Assembly: GCA_963402885.1 (NCBI GenBank)
Contig: OY727098.1
Coordinates: forward strand, 27,628,417-27,692,416
Length of the DNA: 64,000 nt
Source: Antedon bifida
Taxonomy: Eukaryota; Echinodermata; Crinoidea; Comatulida; Antedonidae
Reading direction: 5' to 3'
Part shown: positions 28,901-38,600 of the stretch, one piece after another
How positions within the stretch are numbered: the stretch's first letter is position 1
How the letters are laid out: the number at the start of each line of letters is the position of its first letter
Made by a program: the position numbers and the translations under genes
The notes under the pieces: generated by a model
Told to the model about the DNA's origin: nothing
What the model saw: the letters and a program-made list of their open reading frames with translations, nothing else
Database searches by the model: none

Positions 28901-31900
28901 AAAGTATATCAGAAAATGAAGGCAAAAGCCCAGAAAGATGTTTGTAACATCTTGTGTTGGGCGAGCCTTAACACAAATAAAAAAGAAAAGAAATGCATTG
29001 AAGAAAATCATAATAAATTTCATAATCTAAAATATGAATAACAGAAAAAAAAAAAAATCTGTTGGTACTGCAGATCGAGACATGACCGATTAATAAATAT
29101 TTAATAAGTAGAAAAGGTGTATTTTTTTAATTTTGAGAGAAGTATCTTAGGGGAAGCAGATTTTAAAATGGAGGGTGGTAGGTTGTTCCATAGGGTGGGT
29201 CCAGAGTATCGAATGTTATGTTGGAAAAAATTTGTTCTACTGTATGGGAGGGTATAGATAATTTATTTTTAGTACGTGTGTGATGGGAATGATAGAAGGA
29301 ATTGGAAGTAAATATATAACAAAGATGGTGAGGAAGGATGTTGTTAAAATTCTTTTGTTGCACTTTATTCTTTATTAATGTCTTTTACAATCAATAAAGT
29401 CATTTATTCATTGTTAACACAAGACATTTCTTTTCCAACAAGCTTTTCATTAATTTAACATTTCCTGCTTTTATTTTTGATGTAAAGCGCATTGAGAGCT
29501 TGCTTATATGCGCTATATAAGAACAGATTATTATTATTATTATTATTATTAACAATTTTAACTAAAATAATTTCCAGAAATTTAGTAAATAATTTAAATT
29601 ACACTAAACAATTACTGTAATCAGTAACCCTGAAACATGAATTTAAAATATTGAACAAATTTATTAAGAAGTAAAAAAAGAACAAGAAAAAGAAAAAAAT
29701 AATGTGATGAGTAAATTGATACAAACAACACAGTAGTAAAATAAATGAAGATAAAAAAATAGCTATAAAATATACAAATTATTAATATAACAAAACACAG
29801 TCTATATTGAAATAACAAACAAAAAATGACTATAGTATTCAGAATCTTAAATTAATTATTAGTATCTTACAAAGATATCGCCGCATTGGTGTAAAATACA
29901 AGCATACATTGAATACAAAAGAAACGCTGATAAATAAAACTTTTATTATCTTGGGTTCTACTAATATAAACTTGATAGAATATGTTAATTTAAAAATGAT
30001 GACATGCAATCGTGATTCTTCAATTATTATTCCAACTTTAATTTATTCATCTTGAGGAATGATTACTGTTACACAATAGTCCTCCTTTTCTGACAGGCAT
30101 GCTGGTATAGATGCCTGCTGCATCGTTATTGCTGTCTACCAATATCTACTCAATATGAATATCGATTGTGCCGGGAATATAACCAGTACTTGCGACTTTC
30201 ATTGAGAAGGGTTGAAGTACTCTATATCCGGCCAATAATTAGTGTCTTTTATTTAGTACCCGTAATCGTTATTGTAAAAAAACAGGCCTGGCTCCCACAT
30301 AAATTTTGAAAATTAAACTGCAAAAAATAAAAAATAAGCTTTAATATTAAATAACTACTTGATTCATCAATCAAGGTACCATTAAAATATTCAGGTGTTT
30401 GTCAACCACTGTACTTATTTCCGTCTTATTTTCATTAACAACATTTATGATGATGAATACAAGATAATTAAATTTAGATATTAAGATTCTGCTGATAGTA
30501 ATAGTGATAATGTGCATAGCTGTTAACAATTAGCATATTAAAATGAAAAGTACATTTTATTTATGTAATTGTGAGTTCAACTTTTCTCATTGGTAAGTAC
30601 TACTATAATTTCAAGCGGAATTAGGTCTTGTCCTCTTTCTGACCCTGCTGTAGAAATGACCCAATTTTGTCTGACAAGTGCACTTTTTGGGTTTTGATAC
30701 TGCATGCACCCTAGTGTGTATAATGCTCTAGATTTGCTGCAGTCCACTCTGTAAATTTACACATGTATTTGATTCATTATTTATTAATCCATTTGGCAAA
30801 TAATTGAACTAAATTTGCAATGCTGTGGATTATAACAGAGTATTGATTTCAATTGAGAATGAAATACAAAGTAATCAAAAGGCTAAATCAAATGCTGAGA
30901 GGTAAACGTCAAGATAAAACATTCCTTCAGCTATTGTTGTACAACTTACACTACAGTACACTCTGTAGACATAGACCTACTGTATGTGTAGAAAATATTT
31001 ATAAAAATGTAGACCGGTTTATTTGATGTTGGCCTACTGACGACAGTCATGTAGTGTTCATAAAAACTGTACCTCCATTTAATTTGATTAGAAAATGTTT
31101 TAATATTAAATGACTTTTTTATTCATTTTTTTTCACCATGAAGAAATTTCTCCATGATATAATAAGTTTGTAATCTTGAACAAATTTGAATACAAAAAAT
31201 GGTATACAGTATGGTAATGGTAGGTAATATATTAGCAGCTTATCTTGGCAGTTTAAAGTGTCTCTCATGCCTTTCAAATTAATAATAATTATTATAAAGC
31301 AATCATAGCAATGAGATTATTGGTAATAGAATACCAACAGACTTAATTTGCTTGCCAATTTGCTACTGAGAGTACTGGTGTACACTAGAGTCAAACATTA
31401 CTGTATGTATAAAAAATTAAATTAATTGTTTGGAATCTCCCATTTTTTTCAGGGGGTTATGTTATTCATCATGAATAACCTTGACCCCTGAACTCCAATT
31501 CCTTAATTATTATGAGAATTTTACAGCTGTATAGCTAATTATTTCCTTATTACTTTGCTGTAAGGTCATTTTGTTTTCATGTTTTATGTAGTTGGACAAA
31601 GTATAATGACCTAACTACCTACCCATGTCTGCTGCTGCTGTTACCAATGAGTTATTAATATCTTCTTGCTGATGCTGATAATGCTACTAACCCTTGTCTA
31701 CCCTTTGACTAGTACAATTTACCAGAGAGACATCAACAATTTCCTTTCTTCCATTTCCGTTAGTGTCATTTTCTGGTAAAGTTTTAGAGCAGATAAAGGA
31801 AATAAAGTTACACATGGCAGTAGAAAAAAAAGACATTATTTTCTCCCATGGGCTTAAAACATAAACACACTCATACATACACATTAATGAACTCTCTAAA

Positions 31901-32847
31901 ATCATTATACTCAGCTTGTGCTTTAACTGTAGTTATCAAATTAAAACAAAAATAAAATATTCATATGTACTTAATCAGACAAAAGATTATTGTTATATAT
32001 AAATCCAAAGGCAAATTACTGAACAAATGACAATGCTGTGGGTATCAGTGGCTGGATCTCAATGGAGATACAAAAAAAAAGCGAAAAGCTAAATCAAAAC
32101 GATAAAGTAAAACAGCCAGAAAAGTTAGCAGAGCTTTCGAAATACTAAAAACATTCATTCTAAACCGCATGGTGATATACAGAAATTTAATTAATTTGAA
32201 ACAATAAAGATGAGGAAATCTGTGAGAATGAGAAAAATGATATAATAATTTTTGATATAAAAAAACCTAAGTCTTGTACTTAATACGTTTAAAGCCTGAC
32301 TGACTGTGCTGTTGATGCTGAAGATGGCGGAGACGACGTTCTATTTTCTATTTTTATACTCACATTGCTACACACAGTGTTTTTGAAGTTTAATTTTGTT
32401 TAAATATTACGATTATTTTTCCTCTTTTTTTTCAGATTACATCCAAATGATAGCACACCTTACCACTATTATGAACCAGATGATAAAACAGAATGTAGTT
32501 ATTACAAAGTTAGTGAGGAACGCTTGACCTCAGGTCATAAGTTCATAACAGAGAAGGCGATCTTTGCACGATGGGCTCATAGACATAACATCACGTTCCT
32601 TTATCCCTCCTGGAACAATTCTTATTCGTCTAATTCAACAAATAAACTTGAGACTCCATTCTTAAAATTGTATCGTGAAGCTAAAGCTAACGGTTCTTTA
32701 CCAGAGATTCCTAGAAAAACTATCATACAGAAAAAGATAATTGAAGGCCCTCCAGATGAGAACGGAGTTAGAAGACCAATCGTTAAAAGAATAATTAAGA
32801 AGATCATTGTAAGAAGGAAGGTACCAGTTGCAAAACCTAAGAAATAA
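10992..32847 (+). CDS. ST6GALNAC3/5/6-type alpha-2,6-sialyltransferase
   Basis: A Golgi type II enzyme that adds sialic acid alpha-2,6 to GalNAc-type glycans, judged by family. Proposed exons: 10992-10994 (the ATG alone, donor GTAAGT), 22191-22631, 23838-24262, 26802-26909, 32436-32847, giving 462 residues. After Met comes NRKNLILG and one membrane span (about 6-24), then a Thr/Pro-rich stem to about 148. Sialylmotif L runs from C157 ([11 protein letters not shown], then ECVIRMN). Motif S holds TWLTTGW with C311, the usual disulphide partner of the motif L cysteine. Motif III is PYHYYEP (334-340). Motif VS is H360-x4-E365, with the family's catalytic-base His. These match ST6GALNAC5/3. Vertebrate enzymes are about 300-340 residues; the excess is the stem and a basic C-terminal tail. 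The first exon is inferred from phase and donor only. Intron 1 is 11.2 kb. AATAAA pairs at 32946-32955 probably end the transcript. Confidence 0.88.
11744..11815 (+). repeat. Dispersed repeat, 'CTGG..ACCCTC' tail family, copy 2
   Basis: TCCCTAATGATCAGTTTCGG, then CTGGATTGACCACCCTC and TTGTTGAAATAA. Nearly the same as the copy at 36945. Confidence 0.55.
13681..13845 (+). repeat. Dispersed repeat ending in GCAGAGCTTTCG, copy 1
   Basis: Starts AATCCAAAGGCAAATTACTG, contains GGTATCAGTGGCTGGATCTC and ends AGCAGAGCTTTCGGGCAACA followed by CTAGCCCTTCATCATCA. A second copy is at 32001-32140 and a fragment at 39067. It is about 145 bp, with the same order in both copies. Its class is not determined. 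Confidence 0.6.
15263..17673. mobile_element. 2.4-kb non-autonomous DNA transposon with repeated CGGACGGGAC motifs
   Basis: Perfect 19-bp terminal inverted repeats (GGGGCATTCCACAGTATTT and its complement) lie at 15263 and 17655-17673, flanked by the target duplication TTAT (15259-15262 and 17674-17677). Inside, about a dozen copies of (T/C)(A/G)CGGACGGGACA occur in both orientations, for example near 15289, 15645, 15665, 16363, 17126, 17148, 17316 and 17480. Between about 16560 and 17510 three units of 360-380 bp repeat in tandem, each beginning with the motif in one orientation and ending with it in the other. No transposase frame is present. It lies in intron 1 of the sialyltransferase gene. 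Confidence 0.85.
19546..20290 (-). mobile_element. Retroelement 3' end split by a MITE
   Basis: Read on the minus strand, 20290 to 20205 joins 19641 to 19546 to give a GC-moderate segment followed by an AT-rich segment and an (ATA/TAA)n tail, as in SINE or CR1-like LINE 3' ends. The join is interrupted exactly by the CTCCGGAG element (19645-20201). No coding sequence was recognised. Confidence 0.45.
19645..20201. mobile_element. CTCCGGAG MITE with TACCCCTTTCACACC ends
   Basis: Terminal inverted repeats TACCCCTTTCACACCAAA at both ends, flanked by ATA on each side (19642-19644 and 20202-20204), a 3-bp target duplication. The subterminal parts are packed with CTCCGGAG and CCCCGGGG palindromes. 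Three internal partial copies of CCTTTCACACCAA occur (about 19733, 20019, 20119). It is 557 bp with no open frame of note. Confidence 0.82.
21471..21547. repeat. Imperfect inverted repeat (hairpin) in sialyltransferase intron 1
   Basis: AACATTTACCTTTTTGGA and TCCAAAAAAGGTAATGTT face each other, with CCTAAAATTAATG / CATTAATTTTAGG as an inner arm. It is probably a very short MITE remnant. Confidence 0.6.
22741..22800 (-). repeat. SINE 3' tail fragment (GCGCTATATAAG family)
   Basis: TATAGCGCACATTAAGCAAG and CTCAATGCGCTGTACATT are the complement of the common SINE tail 'aatGCGCTttgagagc...GCGCTATATAAG'. Related pieces lie at 29485 and 46365 in the other orientation. Confidence 0.5.
24561..25200. 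repeat. 40-bp minisatellite, 16 copies
   Basis: Exactly 16 units of ATTATTGTTAAGGGCCAGCA plus TAGCACCGAATAAACTGTGT. Variation is minimal: three units with TGGGCC for AGGGCC and one with TAAAATGTGT. It lies in intron 3 of the sialyltransferase gene. Confidence 0.95.
25329..25540 (+). mobile_element. SINE body copy (headless), CGGATAAGGACTATAAACCG family
   Basis: CTCGGATAAGGACTATAAAC, GCACTTTAAAGAACCCAGTT and GAGTAGGGGGTTATCCCGGT follow in the same order as in the full SINE at 44320. No tRNA-like head is seen here. The right border is uncertain. Confidence 0.65.
27040..27201. mobile_element. MITE, CTGTCTACACTATCAAAC family, copy 1
   Basis: Inverted ends AGCACTGTCTACACTATCAA and TTGATAGTGTAGACAGAGCT, flanked by ATA on both sides (27037-27039, 27202-27204). 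The interior has GTGATGTG and CACATCAC arms around GATGATGTCAT, so the element is nearly a full palindrome. It lies in sialyltransferase intron 4. Confidence 0.88.
27381..28168. repeat. 43/44-bp minisatellite, 18 copies, alternating unit length
   Basis: Units read AACATAGTGAACATACAGTA, GTCCATTGCC, then five or six C in all, TTGTTTGTTT. Units with six C (44 bp) and five C (43 bp) alternate strictly, giving an 87-bp dimer, except for one place (about 27841-27895) where two 44-bp units are adjacent. The 87-bp dimer is divisible by three, which creates long meaningless frames on the minus strand. Confidence 0.95.
28808..29400 (-). mobile_element. CR1/L2-like retroelement 3' remnants
   Basis: On the minus strand the sequence ends AATAAATGTCTATTGTATGT followed by ATGTATGTATG repeats at 28813-28830, typical of a non-LTR element tail. 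A second, similar piece ends near 29350-29400 (AATAAAGTCATTTATTC on the plus strand). Coding sequence is not recognisable. Borders are approximate. Confidence 0.4.
29485..29550 (+). repeat. SINE 3' tail with (ATT)n
   Basis: GTAAAGCGCATTGAGAGCTT, then GCGCTATATAAGAACAGATT and an ATT microsatellite. Same family as the tails at 22741 (minus) and 46365. Confidence 0.6.
32001..32140 (+). repeat. Dispersed repeat ending in GCAGAGCTTTCG, copy 2
   Basis: Over 90% alike by eye to 13681-13825, from AATCCAAAGGCAAATTACTG to TTAGCAGAGCTTTCG. It lies in intron 4 of the sialyltransferase gene, about 290 bases before the last exon. Confidence 0.65.
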
Positions 32848-33446
32848 GTACTTGGTTGAAAAGTACTTTAAACCAAATATCTTTTGTAATTTGCTACTTG
32901 CAATCTCTTTCAACAGCTTTAATTTATATGTTCAACCAAATTCCAAATAAATAAAGCTCTCAGTCAGAAGGGTTTAGCAAGATTAACTGTACTTCCTGAT
33001 GTAAGTATAGGTAAAACAGTAAACATTGTTAAATCTGATTATTATCATAGATGATAATACTAATATGTTGGTTGGTTGGAGTTTTGTGAAATTTGAATGT
33101 TTAATCATTTTAAAACGATCAAAATTCCATTTTAAAGTTAGTAAGATGGCACAATGACATTTGCCAAGCAATCTATAATGGATGAGAAGAGAACACAATG
33201 GAGTAAACTTGGAGAGGCCTTAACCCTGCGGCAGTGGATTGAAAATGACCCGCAATGATGATGATGACCATTTTAAAAAGTTAAGGGTTTTATTATTTTT
33301 ATTTATATCACAATGAGTGCCAGTACATTTAGTTAAATGAACTTGGAATGTTGACAACATTACCAAAATTTAGTAGCGTAGAATGTGTTAACGGTTTGAT
33401 TATGCTGCAGTTTAGATGAGAATGGAATCAACTTTGCATTCCAGGT

Positions 33447-33645
33447 GGGTGAGAACGTGTCATGGGTCGGGAGAATTTCATTGATAGGGAACAAGAAAAC
33501 GTGTCACGGGATAGGGAACATGTCATGGGAGGGGAACATGTCATGGGAGAGGAACATGTCATTGATAGGGAACATGTTCATGTGTGGGGAACATGTAGTG
33601 GGAGGGGACATGTGTGAGGAACATGTAATGTGCGGAAACATGCAA
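33447..33645. repeat. Degenerate GGGAACATGTCATGGGA repeat
   Basis: About ten imperfect units of 17-24 bases built on GGGAACATGTCATGGGA. Unlike the other minisatellites here, units differ in length and sequence, so the array is probably old. Confidence 0.7.
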
Positions 33646-34676
33646 TCCTGCGGGATGATGTGAGGCTGAGTGAAAGCTGCAAATACGTCCATAAAGAATT
33701 TGCAATTTTGTTGTGACATTGTTTATTTATTAAACATGTTAACAATAGTGAGCTAGTAGTTTCTATGGCAATTTTTTTTAAACCTCTTTTTGGTGCTATT
33801 TTAATGTATCCCCAAATGTGCCATGGACTGTGTTTTAGTATTAAGGTATTTATCTTAATTTTAATAACCTATTATTAAGAGTGTAGTGTATTATGTAAAT
33901 AATTAAGATGCATGTTTTTATACTTACAATCATATGTTAAGATTTTATCTTTTAAATGATCGTGTTTATTCTAGATTTTATGTAAAGTTTTGTTAGATTT
34001 GTTTATAATTTATTTCTTTAGATAAGAATTAAGTCATAGTATAAGTTTGTAGTATACAACACGCTTTTATTTTGGTGCTAATAGTTTTAAATACCACAAC
34101 GATAGGTATATTGGTTATAATGATTAAGTCATGTATGTAAATTAATTTTATGTTTGTTACTGTGTAAGAATCAAAACTATTGTTAATTTATTTATTAAAT
34201 ACTTTTAGTGTATTTTGTTTTAATTTACCTAGAGCGGCTTTGGGCATTTTAAGAATAACAAAGGTAATAATTTCTTTCAATACCTCAATACAACTCTCCA
34301 TTCTATTTTGTGAATTTGGTTCCTCTAAGCCTATTCTGAATAGTAGTACAGTAAATACTGTATATTTTACATAGGATATTTTATAAAATAATAATATACT
34401 TGTAGTATACTATGATTGATTGAAATTTGAATATGCAAAAAAACATAGGAAACCATGTTCAAAGTTGAAGGTTTTAGAATGCTCTAGCCGACACTGTTCA
34501 AAGCACAGACAAGGACCAAAATTGAACTAATGTGGTTAATACAATGGGTTGTTAACATGTTACACCCAGCTATTATGATGTGATTTCAGCATGTTTATTG
34601 TTTTCAGGGTTGCCAGTAATTTCCTGATGGGTGACTTGCCGTAAATTTGTACTTTTCTAAATTTATATGGTATGAG

Positions 34677-34715
34677 CATGGACCTATAAGTTATTATATA
34701 ATTTATAGGTCCATG
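34677..34715. repeat. 13-bp perfect inverted repeat
   Basis: CATGGACCTATAA and TTATAGGTCCATG are separated by 13 AT-only bases except one G. It could form a hairpin; no gene uses it visibly. Confidence 0.7.
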
Positions 34716-35619
34716 GTATGAAATAAAAGAATAAAAATAGACCCATCATTCATGTGATTGAATTAAGTCTATATGTCATGTTTTGATATTTCTTTGACCC
34801 TTGGCAATTTTTTGTGCTCAAATGGATCTTAAGTTGATGCTTAATGCTTGTGTTTCCATGCATTACTAAGACTTTATCAATATGCTGTACCTAAACTAAT
34901 AATCACTGAATAACCAAAGGTTCAAAATATTATAGAATTATGTTTTTTTTACTAATTTTATTGATGATGATTATTTTTGACATAAAATACATTTTCAATG
35001 TAGTATTTTAAGATGTTGTTGCATGTTAATTTGTAGTGTTATTTTGATTATTTGTGCATTTATATGAACAATGAACAACAGACCAAACTTTGCCAATACT
35101 GAGTATATTATTACAAATAAAATCATATTTTACTCACACTAAAATGCTTTTTTCTCTTTTGAGTTTATGATTTCTTCAGGAAGCCTTACCACTTTGTTCA
35201 TTTATTATTTTATTTGCTATTTTATTTTGTGATTTATATTATTACCATACACATACTTATTCATCAACAATAATTATTATTATTTATTTACAACAGTATA
35301 TTACTGATATACATTATTCATTTTTTTTCATTCAAAACTATTAGTACAGTAAGTTTATTATCATAAAACTAGTGGTGGCGACAAACAGTTAAAAACAGAC
35401 ACATAAAGTGACGCGTCAGCAGCAGGGCAGCAGTGTATTTACCTAACTTCGAAATGGAATAACCCATGTTCGTCACCAATTTTTTCCGCTCGAGTTGTTC
35501 CTTCCTTTTTCGCTCGAAAATTGCATCGCGCTAAAAACCCGATCCAAGCAAGAAGGAGACAGAAACGGAAAGAAAGAATTGAGAGATTGGTTAGCCTAGG
35601 CCATTAGAATCGGGCAAAA

Positions 35620-38600
35620 ATGTCAGGAAGAAGAGACAGGCGAGATTATGACAGTGGAAGTTCTAGTTATAGATCGAGACATCATGACGGGGGAAGACAT
35701 GGAAGCAGCAGGCATAGCTCTCATCATGATGGTGACTGGATCTGCTCGGGGTAAAACGATTCGATGATCATGTGCTGGAGTGGTAGGCCTAGCTCTAGCT
35801 AGGCTCATCCATTCGGCTGCTCAATATAGGTCTGGGCCTATAAGTAGGCCCATTCCCTCTAGCTATGAATAGGTCTAATAAAATCAACCTTGAATGTTGT
35901 TTTTTCCTTCTCCCTTATTTTTTGGTTGTTTTTTTTTACCGTCACTACTTCGTCCGTATGACCTTTCTCTTGTTGGCCTGGTATTTGGTGAATTCTATTA
36001 AGTATTATTTTAGAGGGTTACAAACAATGCCTATATTTAAATAACATCATTATCAACTCATTGATCAAAATAACCGAGTTAATAATGTGAAAGCATCATT
36101 TGAACATAATTAATAATATGAATGTGGAATAACATTCATATTATTTGCGAGTCATAGGACTAATAATAGAACATACGGACATATGGAATGAAATGTCCAT
36201 GTTAGGAAATAGGATTCCAGTCAGTCAGCAAAATGTTGTCTTGTCTAAAAAAACATCTTATCTTTGTTAAGATCTTTTGTAGAGATGTCGTTTAGAACCA
36301 TAAAGAATAATGTATACATATAGCTTGTTCCATTTCAGTACCTTTATTTACCTCCTTATTTTTGTAGGTGTGGTAACAACAATTTTGCTAGACGAAGGCA
36401 ATGCAATAAATGTGGACAAGGTATAGCTTTAAAGCATTCTTTTACTTTACACAAAGTATAGCATGAATATTGCATAATCTTTAACATCATTTACATATTT
36501 AAAGCAGTATGGAAGGGATTCTTTTTTTCCCTTCACATATAAAATCTGGCGTTGACAATGTTTAATGCATTTATGTGGATGCTTTTCAGGGCCTCTTAAA
36601 GCCAGCTATACTGCTGTAGTACAGCTGCTAGAGCTACCCTTGTAAAATAAATTTGAATAATTAAATTCTGACTGTGATGTGTGTACTGAAAAATACAAAG
36701 TTTTTGTAAAAATTACTACTAACACAAACATTTTAATTTATTGAAAACAATATCTGTGAAAGTCTCTAAATTATATAAATTTACAGGAAAATTTCAAAGA
36801 ATTTCAAGGGATCTAGATATTATTAGAGGGGAGCAAATAAAATACTCAATTTTAAACATTTGATTTTCATAGAACTCATTGAATTCTATTTACTTTAATT
36901 TTTATTGTTACATGTTTATGTCTCGTCATATTGTATTTTTGTGAGGGTCCCTAATGATCAGCTTCGGCTGGATGGACCACCCTCGTAAAATATTGTTGAA
37001 ATAAGTAAATAATCCTTTTAAAATTCAACACCTGAAATGATAAGTTTTTAGACACTCGCCGCTTTAATTGAAATGTCAATGACTATTTACAGAGAAGTCT
37101 CATGCGAAAACAAAGTCAGGAGGAATAGAGATTGGCAAACAGCTGGCAGAGAAGAGCAAGGGACTGTTTGCTGCTGATGACTGGCAGTGTAAAATGCAAG
37201 TTTAACACTTTTCATTTATTTACTACTCATAAACTAGTTTTAAGCCTTGTCTACACTATCAAACTTTATGTGACAAAAAAAGTGTGCCCATATGATGATG
37301 TCATATCACTACCATATTTGGGCATATCACTACCATATTTGGGTACACCACACTTTTTTTTGTCAAACTAGTTTGATAGTGTAGACAGAGCTTTACTTTC
37401 AAAGTTTTATATATTAATACATACTAACTTATTTTTTGGTCTTAAAAATTAACTTTCTGTGTACTTTGCACTTTTATGACATTAGTAACAGTGTTGGATT
37501 TTATAAATTGGTTTATATTTATATTTTTTTTTTGTCTATATGGTAGGCTTAAATTTTCAATTTATTCTGGATTTTATATGAACAATACAAACATAACACA
37601 ACAGCAAACTTGGACTGTACCATACAAAAGTATTGGTTACTCTTTAGTGTTTCTAAAAATATGATGAGATACTTTTTTTTGGTTTTTCAAATGCTAAAAT
37701 GTGTCAATGAATTATGACAAAAAATAACTCTACATCATTTTAACAGAAACAGGATTTAAATGCACATGTTTAATGTAAAAGGCAGATGCTGAAATGAATG
37801 TGCCTCTAATTTCCTAATGTTTTGGATACCCAGAAATCTGAATGTTTTGAGCATAAGAAATTGCTTAATAAATGATTAAAATTCAGTATTTCGTCAAACG
37901 TCCATAAATAAATACAGTTTAATAAACCAACCCTATAATAATGTTGCTTATAGATTTGTTTCTTAGATCCCTACACTACTGATAAATTGTAATTGCAGAT
38001 ATTGAATGGCTACTTAGTAAGCCTTCAATATACTAACTCTGTTGGGACACTTTGTTTACACTTAAAAACCTTTTTCTGACTACAGGTTTTTTTTATTTCT
38101 TTATTGCACTACATATTAAAGATTAAATAATGATTTTAATGTTTTTGTCAACCAAGCCATTATATCCTTGTCCACCATGGTTGCATGTTACTTCTAGACA
38201 GAGGTTATGGCGCTGCACTGCCATTTAAATTCATGTACAGTATTTAACAACCTATAATTAAAACATTGACATAGATTAATTATGATATACTCAATAATCA
38301 TAGAATCTCTATCATAGTTTAGTCTTTCATCTATAGATCCAATATAATAGCTATTCTTTCACGTTTCCATCGTCCAGTTACAGAGTTCATCAAATTATTT
38401 TTTTTTTTAATGTGACACTGGTATCACAAGTGACATAAAAACATGAATATAGTACGAAAATGCAATCCCAGAATGCAACTTGTGTTTGCATGGGTCATAA
38501 CATTAGATTTTTAAATGTGCATTCACACACACCATGTACTATAGGTCATGTTCACACTATTATGATATTCTCAGGGTACATTTTCCTTCTACTGCCCTCT

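Larger units (their letters stand above)
32848..35619. other. Sialyltransferase-ZRANB2 intergenic region
   Basis: No coding exon is supported. It holds the sialyltransferase 3' UTR, a degenerate CATGT minisatellite (33447-33645), a 39-bp hairpin (34677-34715) and, from about 35390 to 35619, a more GC-rich stretch with CGCTCGA and GCATCGCGC words that is the likely promoter and 5' UTR of ZRANB2. Confidence 0.5.

Noticed and set aside
35623..35808. Minus-strand frame rich in Arg/Pro/Ser opposite ZRANB2 exon 1
   Set aside because: Shadow of the plus-strand Ser/Arg/His codons of the first ZRANB2 exon.
37197..37205. Canonical GT donor at 37200 for ZRANB2 exon 3
   Set aside because: It shifts the frame and destroys the second zinc finger; the GC donor at 37196 keeps CKMCGNVNW intact.
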